Below are positions 31,683 to 44,600 of a stretch of DNA of 64,000 bases, piece after piece. The first letter of the stretch is position 1, and each line of letters begins with the position of its first letter. A program made the position numbers and the translations under genes. The stretch is from Gremmenia infestans (taxonomy: Eukaryota; Ascomycota; Leotiomycetes; Helotiales; Hamatocanthoscyphaceae): positions 1-64,000 of the forward strand of contig JAFEVB010000021.1 in assembly GCA_032629725.1 (NCBI GenBank), read 5' to 3'. The notes beneath the pieces are model-generated. The model had not been told where the DNA came from, did no database searches, and saw nothing but the letters and a program-made list of their open reading frames with translations.

Positions 31683-33174
31683 TCACTCTAGATGTATATC
31701 CCCGTTCTTAAAAGGATGGTAGCCATCTTCTCGTTCCCCATCAAACGATTCCTCCATCTCCGCTACATCCATGCCAGCAACTATATCCCTACGCCCAATG
31801 TTAGCACAATGTCGCAAATACAGTACACGGGACATAGATAAAAAACTTACTCATCAGTAGCCAGAACCTCGAACCCAGGAACACAATCAATCAGCGCGAT
31901 AATAATATACGACCCGACAAACGACCATGTAAAGCCAATAACGGCCTCCAAAATCTGAATCCCAAGCTGCCTTACATTCCCATCAAAGAACACACCCCCC
32001 TCGATAACCGTTGCTCCATCATAAGCAGCTACCTCCTTCCGCGCAAACAGGCCTGTGGCAACCGTCCCCACAAACCCACCAATACAATGTGTCGCAAACG
32101 TATCGCCGTTATCCACCCACCGCCACCTAGCAGCGAGCGCCGTGGCCTTGATGCGCAGCGCCTGGCGACAGATCACCGCGCCTCCGACGCCGAAGCAGAA
32201 AGCAGTGGGCATGTCGATGAAGCCTGCCGAGGGCGTAATAAGGACCAGTCCTGCGAGCGCGCCCAAGAATGTAGAGTCCAGCGACCATTTCCCCGTCTCG
32301 TAGTAAGTGATACATGCCCATGTAACAGCACCGCCTGATGCGCACAGGTTCGTGACGCAGAGCGCCATGATGGATTTGAAGTTCAGGCTGAGGGTTGTGC
32401 CGGCGTCGAAGGCGAGCCAGGAGTTCCAGATTATGACGAGCGCAATGAGCTGGGACATGGAGTTTCCGGGGCCGTGAAGCTTAATGTGGGACGGTGTTCT
32501 GGCGGCGGATTTCTTGGAGCGGAAGAGTGGGTAGGAGAGGTATGTTGAGAGCGCTGAGGCTGTGGCTCCGCTGCAGATATGCACTGGTGTTCCGCCGGCG
32601 AAATCGAGAACTCCCAGATTCCCCAGAAATCCATTATCAGACCAGACCATATGAGCCAGCGGACAGTAGATGAAGGTCGTCCATAGCTATAGTAGGCAAC
32701 AAACAGATCAGCTCGCCATGCAAGATCAACCACGGAATGAAACCCAATTCGACTTACGAAGATGAACGGAATCAACGCAACAGTTCTACCGCGCTCACAA
32801 ACACCACCCACCGCAATCGCGCAAACCGTAGCACAGAAAATAAGCTGAAATTCACTAAACAGGATCGCAGGAATCGTTCCCACGGGTTCAGCCAAGACTC
32901 CCCGATGCGCGAAATATTTCAAGTCGCCAATAACACCGGACCCCTCTCCGTAGGCAAGCGAGTAGCCAATGAAGAACCATTGAATGGTGCAGCATCCTAT
33001 GACGAGAATGGAGGGCATGAAAGATGCCATGCCATTCCGACGGTGCGAGTAACCGCTGTAGGCAAGACCGACGGCGGGAATAATGGGCCAGCAGAAGACG
33101 GTGCAGACGAGGACGAAGAGAGTATCGGGGAGTTTACATGCCTCCCAGGCAGTTTGGACAGCTGAGGAGGGCAT
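31683..33174 (-). CDS. Ammonium transporter (Amt/Mep family)
   Basis: Plasma-membrane ammonium channel or transporter for nitrogen uptake. Exons 33174-32758, 32686-31851 and 31788-31683 give 452 residues. Features are the N-terminal helices (FCWPIIPAVGLAYSGYSHRR), FFIGYSLAYGEGSG, the family signature LDFAGGTPVHICSGATA, FDAGTTLSLN, the late histidine region FATHCIGGFVGTVATGLF, and a short acidic C-terminal tail AGMDVAEMEES typical of fungal Mep proteins. The last intron uses a donor inside GATGAGTAAG. GATA-factor sites lie 220-290 bases upstream of the start, fitting control by the nitrogen regulator AreA/NIT2. Whether it is a transporter of the Mep1/3 type or a sensor of the Mep2 type cannot be decided here. 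Confidence 0.94.
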
Positions 33175-34096
33175 TGTGGTGGTGGTTGTGTGGTTTGGAC
33201 AGGGGAATCGAAGTTGAAGGGAGTGGAAGAAGTGCCGAAAAGCATCCAGAACAAACTTGCACCTGAGAGAAAGAATGAATGAATGAATGAATTGCCCAGT
33301 GAAAAGAACAAACACAAATGCAAAGCACCTCACCACCTACCTAGGTAATTTACAGATTAATGTCAATAAATAATAAATAGTAAATATATTCTCACTCTTA
33401 TCTTATCGGGAGATGGACCTGACTGGTGGCGGCCATGCTTTCCATATCGGGCGAAAGATAAGGCCGTGCGGTTTGGGCCATGTGCATACCTACGGCTCCG
33501 TGTCCTATCCTATGCAGCGGAGCGGCTGAGCCATCCCCAAACCGTTATAGTCTGTCCAAGTTTGCGGGGTATTACTCCATTGGTCCATTCCCCTGATCTT
33601 TATACGTAAAGGTAAGTCAGGTCAGGGCCCAAAAGGCCGAATGAAGTACGAGAGTGCGAGTGGGCAAATGAGCTGCTGCATCAAGACTCCGATGGATGGT
33701 GAGATTTAACGTGCTGACGTCGAGCTTTTGATATATAGTCAATAAAAGTTCGTCATTTCCATAGATAGAGGGTAATTCAACTTGGGACATAGTATCCAAA
33801 GCTGTACGATACCAAAGCATAAATTATATGAAACCTTTGACCAACAGCAGAAGATCCTCCTCGTCCGAACATGTGTCTGCAAAGAGCACCTGGCAGTAAT
33901 GTCCTCCCTTCGACCAGCTCCTTCTACGCCATGATCATAATTCATCCCAATATACATCCCCAGAGTACCAAACACCTTCCAACTCCATGTATGAGAAGCT
34001 TCCAGCCATCATACAAATCCGGCACTCGCCAGGACGTCGTCAACCTCGAGCAGAACTAAACATATAACATCCACCATTCCAGCCTTTATCCATTAC
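33175..34096. other. Intergenic, ammonium transporter promoter side
   Basis: Promoter of the ammonium transporter plus the 3' flank of the Zn2Cys6 gene. It holds the GATA sites listed separately and one TACCTAGGTA palindrome (33338-33347). No gene is seen. Confidence 0.5.
33397..33407 (-). promoter_or_regulatory. Tandem GATA-factor sites
   Basis: The minus strand reads GATAAGATAAG, two overlapping HGATAR-type sites, and a third AGATAAG lies on the + strand at 33456-33462. AreA/NIT2 GATA factors bind such pairs in nitrogen-regulated promoters, and the downstream gene is an ammonium transporter. Confidence 0.6.
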
Positions 34097-35437
34097 TCAA
34101 AACAAGCAGCTCGCATGTGCGATATCACCAAAGTACTCCCACCAGGTTACTTGCCACGACCCCGACTTCTCGTCTAGTCTTGACCATTGCTTGTCCAGGA
34201 ATGCCTCGAGAGACCTTAGACCCTCAAAGGACAGATACCCGGATGTCGTCCCGAGACTCTTCCGGATCAGACTTCTCTGCTCCGGCAATAAGCAATGTGA
34301 TCCAACACAAAGCAGCGGAAATAGAATACAGTGGTGGAGCTTTTCAGTCAGATCCGTCCCACTGAGAACCTCAATAAAGCTGGTTACGACTTGCTGGACA
34401 AGAGGATGGCCGACGTCAAGACCGCTAAGAGCTCTATATAGATGCACCGAAGCAGCAAACCGATATACTGAGCAGAAAGCTGTCCAAGCTGCCGTTTCCG
34501 GGGTTTTAGCTTCCAACTGCCGAGCTGCCTGTTGCTCCAGGGACATCTGAATTGTAAGTAACGTGCCAATCTCGATTGTCTCTTTGGCATGACGGACTTT
34601 ATAGCCCAGCGTGGTAAGCTGCGATATTATCGACATAGTTTCGAGGAAGTCATCAGCTGGCTTAACATTTCCCCACCACGCCTCACAATCCCCAAAGTCT
34701 GCCCAGGAAGATGCTTCGAAGTACGGTTCATCGCCCATCAGGACGGAGTGAGTGAGGTCCATAGTAGCAAAGATCGACAGCATCAGGACCGGCAGCTCGT
34801 ACTTCAGTTGAAAGACGCTCTTCATGCCCGTCCACTGTTTCAAAATGGCCTTTCCCCCCACCAAATGATGATGTGTGGCAGAGTCCTCAACACTAGGTTC
34901 AATAAACCCATCCAGAATACATAGCAAAACATTAGCAATAAACAAGCTCCCATGAACCTCCTCCGTATGCGCGCCCATCAGATGCTCCCTGAAAACCCGC
35001 AACGCCCGGTTCCGACTCTGGATCGTCTGCAAGCTCACCACCTTCCCATCATAACCCACGCTCCTCGACGCCGCATGCGCATGCGCGACCGCCACCACGC
35101 TCTGCAGCAACACAGGGTCGCTCTCCAGCAGCTTCAGGTCGATCGTCGGCACGGTATTCGTCAGGTTGAAGCGCGGCAAGAGCTCGTTTTCAAAATACAG
35201 CATGTGGTGATCGCTATTCTTCTGCAAGGTTGGACCTTGGTACAAGGGGACTTTCTGGCCTGCGAATCTCCCGCGGGAAGCAACGCAGTCTGTCCATTTC
35301 AGACGCACGGCGCCGTAGTCGCAGCGCCGGTTTGTTTTGATGCATTTCGTGCAGACGGGGAGGGATAGGTCGCAGATTACTCGGCGCGCTCTGCAGGACC
35401 AGCAAGACCCTTCGACCGTCCGGATGCGTGGCGGCAT
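34097..35437 (-). CDS. Zn2Cys6 transcription factor
   Basis: Nuclear regulator in one exon, 446 residues. The binuclear zinc cluster at residues about 12-39 is complete: CWSCRARRVICDL with C-X2-C-X6-C, then CTKCIKTNRRC with C-X2-C-X6-C. The rest resembles the Fungal_trans_2 type of regulatory region, with a conserved FENELLPRFNLTNTVP start and ALRVFREHLMG and LLCILDGFI segments. No coiled coil is obvious after the cluster. Possible targets are the flanking transporter and ACC-deaminase-like genes, but nothing in the sequence ties it to them. Confidence 0.92.
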   Translation of the reverse strand: MPPRIRTVEGSCWSCRARRVICDLSLPVCTKCIKTNRRCDYGAVRLKWTDCVASRGRFAGQKVPLYQGPTLQKNSDHHMLYFENELLPRFNLTNTVPTIDLKLLESDPVLLQSVVAVAHAHAASRSVGYDGKVVSLQTIQSRNRALRVFREHLMGAHTEEVHGSLFIANVLLCILDGFIEPSVEDSATHHHLVGGKAILKQWTGMKSVFQLKYELPVLMLSIFATMDLTHSVLMGDEPYFEASSWADFGDCEAWWGNVKPADDFLETMSIISQLTTLGYKVRHAKETIEIGTLLTIQMSLEQQAARQLEAKTPETAAWTAFCSVYRFAASVHLYRALSGLDVGHPLVQQVVTSFIEVLSGTDLTEKLHHCILFPLLCVGSHCLLPEQRSLIRKSLGTTSGYLSFEGLRSLEAFLDKQWSRLDEKSGSWQVTWWEYFGDIAHASCLF

Positions 35438-36018
35438 TGAGGTCGAGGTGGTGTTGGAGACATGGGATGAGTTGGATGATGGGTGTTGTCTGCGTATGTT
35501 GTTGGTCTTCTGGTAGATGTGGGAGCAGGAGGAGGGTTAGAGAAAGGCTCTGTTCTGTACTTCACTTTACCAACATGTCTTATCTTCAGCTTCAGGAATA
35601 GATAACGAGCCCCATTTAACACGTGACACGTCAATTCGAAGGTGTTTTAATTTCCGACTTAAACTCTAAAGTGAAAGCATCCTATCGCATATATTTGACA
35701 TCTTTTTGAAAGTCGGGCCATCGCAAAGTTGTGGCAACATCCTGGACACCCGATTATGTCGTATTCAGGGGGTTTCCTGGTTAGGAGAAACTCGTCAGTT
35801 TTGATTATATAATTGGCAACATAAGAGGAAGCTGTGACTTATATAAGCCGGCCTAGATTCTTTCTCCCCCTGACAGATATCAACGGAGGATGAAGGTGGA
35901 GTTGGAAGAAACATATTCCGACGAAAATCCAGCCTAATACGGTCATATTCATTCCCTTAACGAGAACGGAATTCTCTCTACTTGCTCAAGGCGCATGAAA
36001 TGTAGGATGTATTCATGA
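35438..36018. other. Intergenic, no gene recognised
   Basis: 581 bases between the start of the Zn2Cys6 gene and the 3' end of the ACC-deaminase-like gene. No supported feature is seen. Confidence 0.5.
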
Positions 36019-37200
36019 TCAGAAGAGTTCCGAGTAAGCATTCAACGCCAACTGTCCTCCCAGATGTGCATAGAGCACCGTGCTCCCCTCTTCTATCTCC
36101 CCCTTCCTCACCAAATCCATCATCCCAGCAAGACTCTTCCCTTCATACACAGGATCGGTAATAAAGCCCTCAGTCTGCGCCCCAAACCGCATAGCAGTCT
36201 TTGTCATCTCGCCCGGAATCCCATAACACCCATCATGATACCTCTCATCCAACTCCACATCCCTCTCAGTGATATCTGCCTCCTGCAAACCAATCTTCAC
36301 CCCCGTGAACTTGGCAATCCTCAGTACCTGATCGCGCGTTTCTTTGGGCTTGGCACTAGCGTCGATACCGATGACTCTCCTCTTCCTCCCACCATTCTTC
36401 TCAATGGCTTTGAACCCCGCAATCATGCCCGCAAACGTGCTTCCCGTCACCGCGCACACGATGATAGTGTCGAAAAAGACGCCGTTCTCCTTTTCCTGCT
36501 CCTCGACCTCGAATGCCCAGCGTGCGAACCCAAGACCGCCGAGAGGATGATCTGAAGCCCCGGCCGGGATGTAATACGGCTTCCCGCCCGCATCGATTAC
36601 CTCTTGGGTCAGATTGGCTAGTGTGGGCTTGTGCTCGATTCCAAAAGTCGAGGGATCCAGTCGTGGTGCGGCGCCCATCATGCGGGAGAGTTGGATGTTG
36701 CCTACTTTGTCATAGCCGGGGTCGTTCCAGTCTACCCAGTGCTCTTGCACTAGTTTGGCCTAGAAAGTGGTGGTGTCAATTCGGTGGGGATGGAAAGAGG
36801 ATGCTCAAGTGTTTGATTAATCAAGACGTACCTTTAGACCCAGCTTTGCAGCTACACCAGCGACCTGCCTGGTATGGTTTGACTGTACTCCTCCGATACT
36901 GATGAGGGTATCACAGCCTTGCTCAAGCGCTTCTGGAATGAGGTACCTAGGTAGTATTATCAAAATACTGTTCTTCACAAGATGGAAAGTGGGATAACAC
37001 GTCGCGTACTCCAATTTCCTAGTTTTATTCCCCCCAAATGCAATCCCAGAGTTGCAATCTTCTCTCTTCGCCCATATCGAAACTTTCCCTCCTAGAGCTT
37101 CTGATATTCTAGGCAGGTGATGGATTGGCGAGGGTCCGAAAAGGAAGTCTGCTTTGGGAATGCTAGCGAAAGGTTCTGGGAGAGTGAGGGCGGTCGGCAT
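36019..37200 (-). CDS. 1-Aminocyclopropane-1-carboxylate deaminase (PLP enzyme)
   Basis: Breaks ACC, the ethylene precursor, into ammonia and 2-oxobutyrate; related enzymes are D-cysteine desulfhydrases. Exons 37200-37010, 36946-36832 and 36759-36019 give 348 residues, the usual length. Motifs: FGPSPIHHLPR, KREDCNSGIAFGGNKTRKLEY (Lys for PLP), SIGGVQSNHTRQVAGVAAK, LVQEHWVDW and GLGFARWAFE. The first donor was set at GA/GTACGC because it yields LEYLIPEAL as in the family; a later donor would insert three residues. The tetrad SIGGVQSNH matches ACC deaminase well, but ACC and D-cysteine specificity can interconvert, so the substrate remains an inference. A fungus with this enzyme could use ACC as a nitrogen source or lower plant ethylene. 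Confidence 0.9.
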
Positions 37201-39685
37201 GTTTGCGGTTTGCAACTGATTGGAATGGAAATAATTGCTTAGGTGGATTCAAGATTTTCTTGCTGTGTTATAGAAATAAAGATAGAGGAAGGAACAAACC
37301 CTCAACTGCCCGCAGTTAAGCGCGCGCTGCTACGACATGGCATGGGAATACAGTACCGACCCGATCTCGGGTATCAAAAGTGGGCATTCTACGAGCTGCA
37401 TATTGTATGTAATAGTCGGCGCGACTATTACTTAAAGGCTTTACGTAAAAGCGGAGAGCAAGAGCGTCAACTTATTGATGCTAGTGCATCCATTACCTGT
37501 AAACAGTTCTTAGATTGACACAACGACAGATCCCATATATTCAGTGACTAGGAAGCATCTACATACTAGTAAATTGTTTCGGTTGCATGTCGTTGCCGTA
37601 GTCCTACACATCAGTTCAAGTGTATAAAAGAATTAAGTCAGAGCCTTTTATAGGAATAATCGCGACCTATGACTTATCCAAACTGCACTAACAAAGGAAG
37701 ATTAGCATGCTGAAATTATATATTCGTGTGATCTAAGACTGAGATGTTACTTTACAACTCTGAAGTCATACTAGTTAATTCCATGCAAAGCGAGCTATAA
37801 AATGTAAGCATGCGACAGTGAAAAAGCCCTAAGATAGTTATAGCAACTTCCCAAGTTCGAGGATGGAAAGTAGAAGGACGAGATGTAGGTAAGATTGCAT
37901 TGCATGGTAGAGGTGATGATATGGAAAGAAAAGGTTGCTGGAGAATGGAATGGAACATACCTATGCGGACGGGTGAAGCGCGAAGAAGAGTCGGATGGAG
38001 TTTGATAGTGTTGAACCTACGAGAACGGAAGCAGAGTGCGAGTTGGTTGAGGATGGGTTGTTGGCGGAGAAAGAGGATTGGGAAGGAAGAGGAAAAGTGC
38101 TTAAGTAGGCGAGTCAATATAAGGATAAGAGACGAGGGAGAACATGAGATTATAACCAAATACGCCGGGTTTCATGAACTTGATTCTAGAAATATAACCT
38201 TTAGATTAATGCCAAACTAATCATACTACGTGCATGCAAGTCTGCCGGCGGAGTCGTTGCAGGATTCCTCCCTAATATAAAAAACCTAGGTGATAAAGTC
38301 ATAGCTGCTATGACCTCTCTTATCCCTTTCCTTATTAACTATGATATCTCTAGATACATTTAAACCTTCTATCCAACTATTGTCTAATGTCTAATTGTCC
38401 ACCCTTCCTAATCATCAAACGGGCTTGACTCCAATTTATGCATCAAGGGTGGTATCTTTCGAGGAATTATTAATAAACTAAGAGGAGAGATCGAGACGGG
38501 CGCAATACCACAGCAGGGGGAATTCTTTCATGGAGAAAATTCCGTTCGGGTCGTTTAGGAAATGCTCGTAGCCTCCCCTGGCTTCAGCTCTCTATTTTCA
38601 ATATCGTAGTTCCCATTATAATTTCCGTGAAGATGTTAAATATGTATAGCTGTTAAAGGAGTGGAAATCGTTTCATTGGTTATAGAGGAGGACTTGGTTG
38701 CTTTGTAAGGGAAATTGGTGGCCTGGATATGGGATGTTGTAGAGGAAAATGAAGGTCTATCTGAATATCGCACCGTTAGATACAAGAAGAGGAGAGTGCA
38801 AGGGAGTGTATAACTTAGATCCACACAGTTAGCATCTTGAGCTTCAGCTAGATAGCCACTAGGGGTGGACAAAGTCCTAGAGTGCATCAGAAGATTTTGA
38901 AATTGATGGTATAATATAATATCTGGAACTAGGTGTCAGGAAATTCGTCAGATTTCCAGGCTTCGTGATTACTTAGGAAGTCTCCTAATATTACTTCTAT
39001 ATTCCAAGGAAACGAAACAGTCCCTCTTGTGAGGGATTACAAAGATCACGTTGCTTGTTTTGTGTTTTGGGCATTGGTGGTTCAGGGAAGTTGTGATTTG
39101 TAGATAGGGGGTGGGTGGTTTTCATAAGACTGGAGTTTTATTTAGGTATGAAGATTTGATGTCTTTAAGTCATTAGTTTGGTTGGAGTGGAGGGCTTTTG
39201 TTTGTAAATAGAATGAAATAACTAATGCTGGTGACAAGAGGCTTGATTATATATGCAGCCAAAGAGACTTTTCGGACCTTTGTGCTATAGTAGTGCCGAG
39301 TCAGACACACCATAGGTAGCTAAGTACCCTTTAACATTTTATCGAAGATATAGTATTAGGGTTTGTATACTCGAGTAAGCATATACGAGCTTTTAATCCA
39401 AAGTAGCCAAGTGAAATTTGGTTTGGTTGGTTCTCGGATACATTCAGTCAAACCTCGCTTAATCCACGCCGTTCATTCGGAGACTTTGATCTAAAAGGGG
39501 CAATTCTTTGTGTATGCGTCAACTGCCAGCCGTATGGACATATGTTAAGGTATGTTAAAACCGGCTTGTTGCCTTAGCTTTCATTTTCATCTCTTGGCGT
39601 CTTGCTGTCTATATGCAGCTAAAGCCGTACCCCTCATACCTAGGTATGTACATTTTACATCATTCCATCCATAAATATACCGGTA
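37201..39685. other. 2.5-kb intergenic stretch, no gene recognised
   Basis: AT-rich towards the right, with short unsupported frames only. It includes one TACCTAGGTA palindrome at 39637-39646. Confidence 0.5.
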
Positions 39686-41673
39686 TTACAACACAACAGC
39701 CACACGATCATTAATAAATTCGCCGATGCTAGAGAGATCCCGTTAGCAACTTGATTAATATATCTCAGGCAGTACAGGGATAAAGAGGTCGGAACACTTA
39801 CCCAACCAGAAAAAAGCACGCCACAACCGCCGCACCACCCCACGCAATAGAGACAAAATACAGCATAGGAAAAATCGGTTTATAAAGCTCATGCGCCGCC
39901 TGCTGAACCGCCGCAATCTGCTCGGGACTATCGATATTCGGGAACAGATGCGCGTAAGCGCTAAACGGGCCCGCAGCCAGGGACGTAACAAGCGCGGTGA
40001 TATTCGGCGTGAGGGCCGCGGGGTCGAGACTAGTAAAAGCGAGGCCGTTTTCAATCGCTGGAAAGGCGATAATGGCTGGGTTTGCGGCGCGGCGCGTAAG
40101 GTGGGTCTTAAAGATGTTATAGTATAAAGAGACACCTATGACTTGCCCGATGGCGCGGATGACGATGGAGAGGGATACGGAGGTGCCGATTAGATCGTGT
40201 GGGCTGATGATGGAAAATACGACTTGGCTGGGGAGGAGGACGCCGCCGACGCCGATTAGACCGAGGACCAGGGGCGCCCAGGCTGTGTTGATGTTTTCGG
40301 GGTCGATGGCTGCCATGGAGCCGAGACCTGAGTTGTGTTTATTAGTGAGTGAAAGGAAATGCTGGATAGAAAGGTTTTGGTTGGTGACTTACCAGCTGTT
40401 TGGATAATGCAGAAGAACATTAGTACAAACTGGATTTTCTTCTTGAAAACAGTCATCATGATGGCGCTAATAACGGCACCTCCAGCGATACAAAATCCGA
40501 TAGGTAGTAGGTAAATACCAGCCTGTCGATATGAAGCTCCATAGACGGTATAAACCTGAATAGTCCAGAATACGACAACCGGGATGTAGTTGATACCGGA
40601 TGTGAGACACAGCGTACAGATGGCGAAGAAAAGACGCTTGTGCTTCACCAATTCCCACGGAAACATGGGATACTTGGCACCGAATTTCTCCCAGATGATA
40701 AAAGCAAGCACGGAGACTAGCCCAACTGTTAAGCAGGAGATGACATGTGTAGAGTGCCATGGGTAATCCTGACCACCCCAATTAAGCCCCACCAAGAACA
40801 CCGTAATGCCTCCGATACCGAGAACAGCACCGACAAAGTCTACACGTCCGAGAATCTGCACCTTGCTTAGGCCAATAGAATTGGGTCGTCGTGGCGGCTT
40901 GTAGAAAACAAGGAGGATGAAAAACGCCACAAAAGCAAGGACACCCACCACCAAACCGACGTACCGCCAGCTGTGCTCGGCGAGAAGCTGGCCATATAGA
41001 GATGCAGGTGCGAAAGGTAAGAAGCCTATAACTACATAGCCAATTGTAATCCCGCGCTTGTATACCGGGACCAGTTCCGTAACTGCGGCGATCGAGGTAA
41101 GAAGTTGGATGCCGATGCTGACTCCTGAAATGGCCATAGCTGCGATGAGACCGGCGATATTGGGAGTTGTGCCTAGGAGGATCATGGAGATCACGACCAG
41201 GCAGAGACTGAGTAGAGTGATGCCTTTACGACCGATTAAATCGACAAGGGGACCGACGAAAGGTACGATTGAACCAATGGAGATGAATTGAGTGACGATT
41301 AGCCAGATGGCCTTGTCTCCAGCCCCGACATCGTAGGCCATGACCGTGAAGAGCGTGATCAGGAATAGGGGTATGACTTCTGCGATAACGAATGACAAGC
41401 TGAAGCCCAGCATAGTCATGAAGAAACCAAAGGTAAGCTAAAGATCAGTTAATATCGAACCTCTGATCATTGGCAGTGATGTTTCGAGCATACTTTGTTC
41501 TCGTAGCCTTCCTCATGTGTTGGGTACTTGTTGAACGATGTGTGATTATCCCAGGCATGATGATTGATTCCGCCATCAACAGTGTTAACTCCGTCGCGGC
41601 TGCCCCCTTCATACTCACTGGTATGTGCCTTCTCCGCCATACTCGCATCCGCGTTCTTCTCAACAGTAGCCAT
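39686..41673 (-). CDS. MFS transporter, TRI12 / siderophore-iron type
   Basis: Fourteen-helix proton-driven pump of the TRI12 family, which includes fungal trichothecene efflux pumps and siderophore transporters. Exons 41673-41494, 41437-40393, 40327-39802 and 39728-39686 give 597 residues. After a hydrophilic N-terminus come TFGFFMTMLGFSLSFVIAEV, VGPLVDLIGRKGITLLSL (the loop 2-3 MFS motif), WRYVGLVVGVLAF and VDFVGAVLGIGGITVFLVG. The small last exon encodes GIGEFINDRVAVVL; such a short final exon is easily missed, and the frame supports it. The cargo cannot be read from the sequence; no biosynthetic genes lie next to it. Confidence 0.92.
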
Positions 41674-44600
41674 AGTGAATATGAAAATGTCGAGTATTAA
41701 TATATCGCTATAGAGTATAGCAAGCCTAGGAAGTGTAAGAGATATCAACTCGTCAGCGCGACAAAGGGGCTCAACCCTTCTTTATTATAAAAATGCCTCG
41801 GGATCTATCAGCTCCAGATCAATCGACCCCTCTTTCACAAAGAGGCGACTTCAATATGTACTTATTACTTGAAAGTAAATTGGACGACAACAGCGTAGAG
41901 GTCCAACTCGGTAATGAGTCACGCAGGGACCACTAGCTACGCTACAAGCCGTCCTCCCCAAAACGCACGCGCTAACCCGCAACAAGTGCGGGGAAGTTGG
42001 CATATTGTACCCGAGGCTTAAGACCATAGAAGGACAATACAAGTACTGTTTACAAAGTCTCCGGTTCATCTTCACAAGCTATTTGAACTCTGAGTTACGA
42101 CGTATTGCCCGAGGCTTCAAAAGAAGAGATGAGAAGAGGCCACCGACTTGGGCGTTGTTTCGAATAAAGGAGAAATTGTGGCGTCTGTTCAGCTCGATTG
42201 TACTTGTACTACCATATAAAACAATCTTCTCTATTACGCAGGGAAGGCATACCTGTTCTATAACGCTCAAAATAGAGAAATCCAGCAAAAGAATTGATCG
42301 AGTGTCAAAGAGAAATTCTTCCCAAGCCAGCGGTATACTGCAACATTTACACTGTTCAAGTAACAATGCTCAGATTGCAAAATCACAGAACATTGTCGCT
42401 GTAGTTGCACAAGGCTCGGGTACCTGGTGTACCAACCATCTGGGTGTGTACAGCATAACACCTCGCAAGCATTCCCGGAAACACTTATACACTATAACGA
42501 TTTATTAATATGGAGTGCTCGCCCTATCCAATGAGACGCTTGAAAGATGCAATCATAACACCTCGGCAGCTTTCTCGTTTTGCTGTTAAGACTCAAGATA
42601 AACTCAGAGGGTGGCCGTGGCGTGGCCCCTTTCCTCGGGAGTGTGATAGAAATGAAGAACAGCGCAGCCACTACTCGCTAACCCCGCAAATGAAATGGCA
42701 CTAAACCCCGCCCGATCCAACTAAACACATCACGATGGGATGCGCCCCTGCCTCGGACTGTTTCATGTGACTGGAAACAAATGTAGTACAGATGAGCTTA
42801 AATAGATTGTACGGTATGAAGTAGATTAGAGATTGTCTTGAGGGGGACGATGAGTCGTTTTGATGTTTGCTCGGACTGGCTGTGATTATTCGTGTCACGT
42901 TATTCGGGTTGATAGATGGAGGTGAGATGAGGCGCTAGACACGCCTAAGATGCCTGGTGGTCTGTGCATTTGAGGGTATTCATAACTTACAGCTTCTGCT
43001 TTCCTCTTTCTCTTTGTAGTGGCCTTGGTTGAAGAAATTTATCTGTTGGGGACGTACTGCTTTGTGAGAGTTTGTTGATGCCAATTGGTTTCAGTAGCGA
43101 CTGCGCTGTAGGTTCAAAGACTGGCTACAGGGACTGATCCCCAGGCGTGGAGTGAAGAGGTTACAGATTGTTGGTCTGTGGTGGTGGTGCTGGTGGTGTG
43201 GGTTCGGTTCTCTGAATCGGAACTTGCTGGAGGTAAGTGTTGTTGGACTTGACTTCACTTCGACTCTCTTTATTTGGGCACCGTGAGTGTATGCGCTTCC
43301 TCCTAGCCTCAATTTCCTCGTTGGTTCATCTTAAGCTTGTTATCAAACCGCAAGGGAGGAGAGAAAGAAGGCAATGTGAAAGGATAGTTGCCTTGAAGGA
43401 GCACAAGCGTTCTATAGATGAGATGGCGAAGTGACGCAACAGCCAAACAAACAATAGTTGCGGTACATCGAGATGCCTTTGTTAATCTGTGTTTATCAAC
43501 CTCGCATGTTTCCATTCCAATGTATTGTTTACAACATTCCACTGCTATTCCTGACTTACCTCAGGACCGCGTCTTTATTTTATCCCTTCGTTACCTTTTG
43601 GCTTTCTCCCCACGAATTCCTTTCTCGGCCGGAATCTCAAATCCTCGTCCCATATGCCATTATCAATTCCATCTGCTATCAAATACGTGTTGATAAATGT
43701 CGGATTCGCAGATAGGTGGATTGCTTGGCAATCTGGCAGCCGGATGTGGTGGGTGTTCGAGACCTTTATCGAGACTCGAGATTCATGTAGACTATGTATG
43801 GCATTGGCGGCGCGGCGGTAGGTCTATGTCGGTTCTACCTTTATGCATCGAGTCTCGGTCCAATCGCATATGTTGCAACGTGCTGTCCTTCCACACATGA
43901 ACATTTTCAAATCCCAAATCCACCTACCAAGCGAATCGCTGGCCTGGTTTTCGCAACGTTATGCACTATATTCTCTAGCCGTTTGTTATTCCCTTTACTA
44001 TCTCGAATTATTCTCGTTCGTTCTCGCCCGGCGATTTGGAGAAACCTTGTTTCGTATATGTACTAGTCTGCGAGTATTCCTGTGTCCCAAATTTGCTCGT
44101 GGGGTGGATTGTTTTATCGCGACTTCTCGTGGTCTGGATGGTGGAGGTTAGCTTGGTAGCGTACGTAGGCCGATTTGTCCGTCTTGATGCTAAAGAAAGA
44201 TGTTTTTAGACCCTTCTATCGTTGCTTGACCTAGTAGTCTCGCCAATGTCTAGTTCCCGTTTCCCAACAAATTCGTATCCTCGATGGTAGCTCTCCTCGG
44301 CGTGTAGGCATTGATTCATTTTTTCGAGCTCCTCCCTGTCGTCGCCTGCGCCACAAGGGCTTCTTCAACAACGAGACGGACGTTTGGGGAAGAAGCATCT
44401 AGGTGGTAACTTATCGAGCGCGAAGGAGGTTTAAAGGCCGTCGCCGTCGCAAGGGATTCGGACCATCCCACGGGTCGAAAGGAAGGGCTCGTCTAGGTGT
44501 ATATAATGGTTCCTGTAACACCCCGGTTTCAATCAACGTCATCAATCTAAATCGTTTCATGGGTGACGTAAGATGCATGATACCTTATTTTCAAAATGTC

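Noticed and set aside
37001..37010. Alternative first donor in the ACC-deaminase gene (after GCGAC)
   Set aside because: It is in frame but inserts three residues (YAT) in a conserved block; the GA/GTACGC donor matches the family without insertion.
25097..41673. Secondary-metabolite cluster (tyrosinase, transporters, regulators, ACC deaminase)
   Set aside because: No polyketide, peptide, terpene or other backbone enzyme is present; the genes are better read as independent accessory functions.
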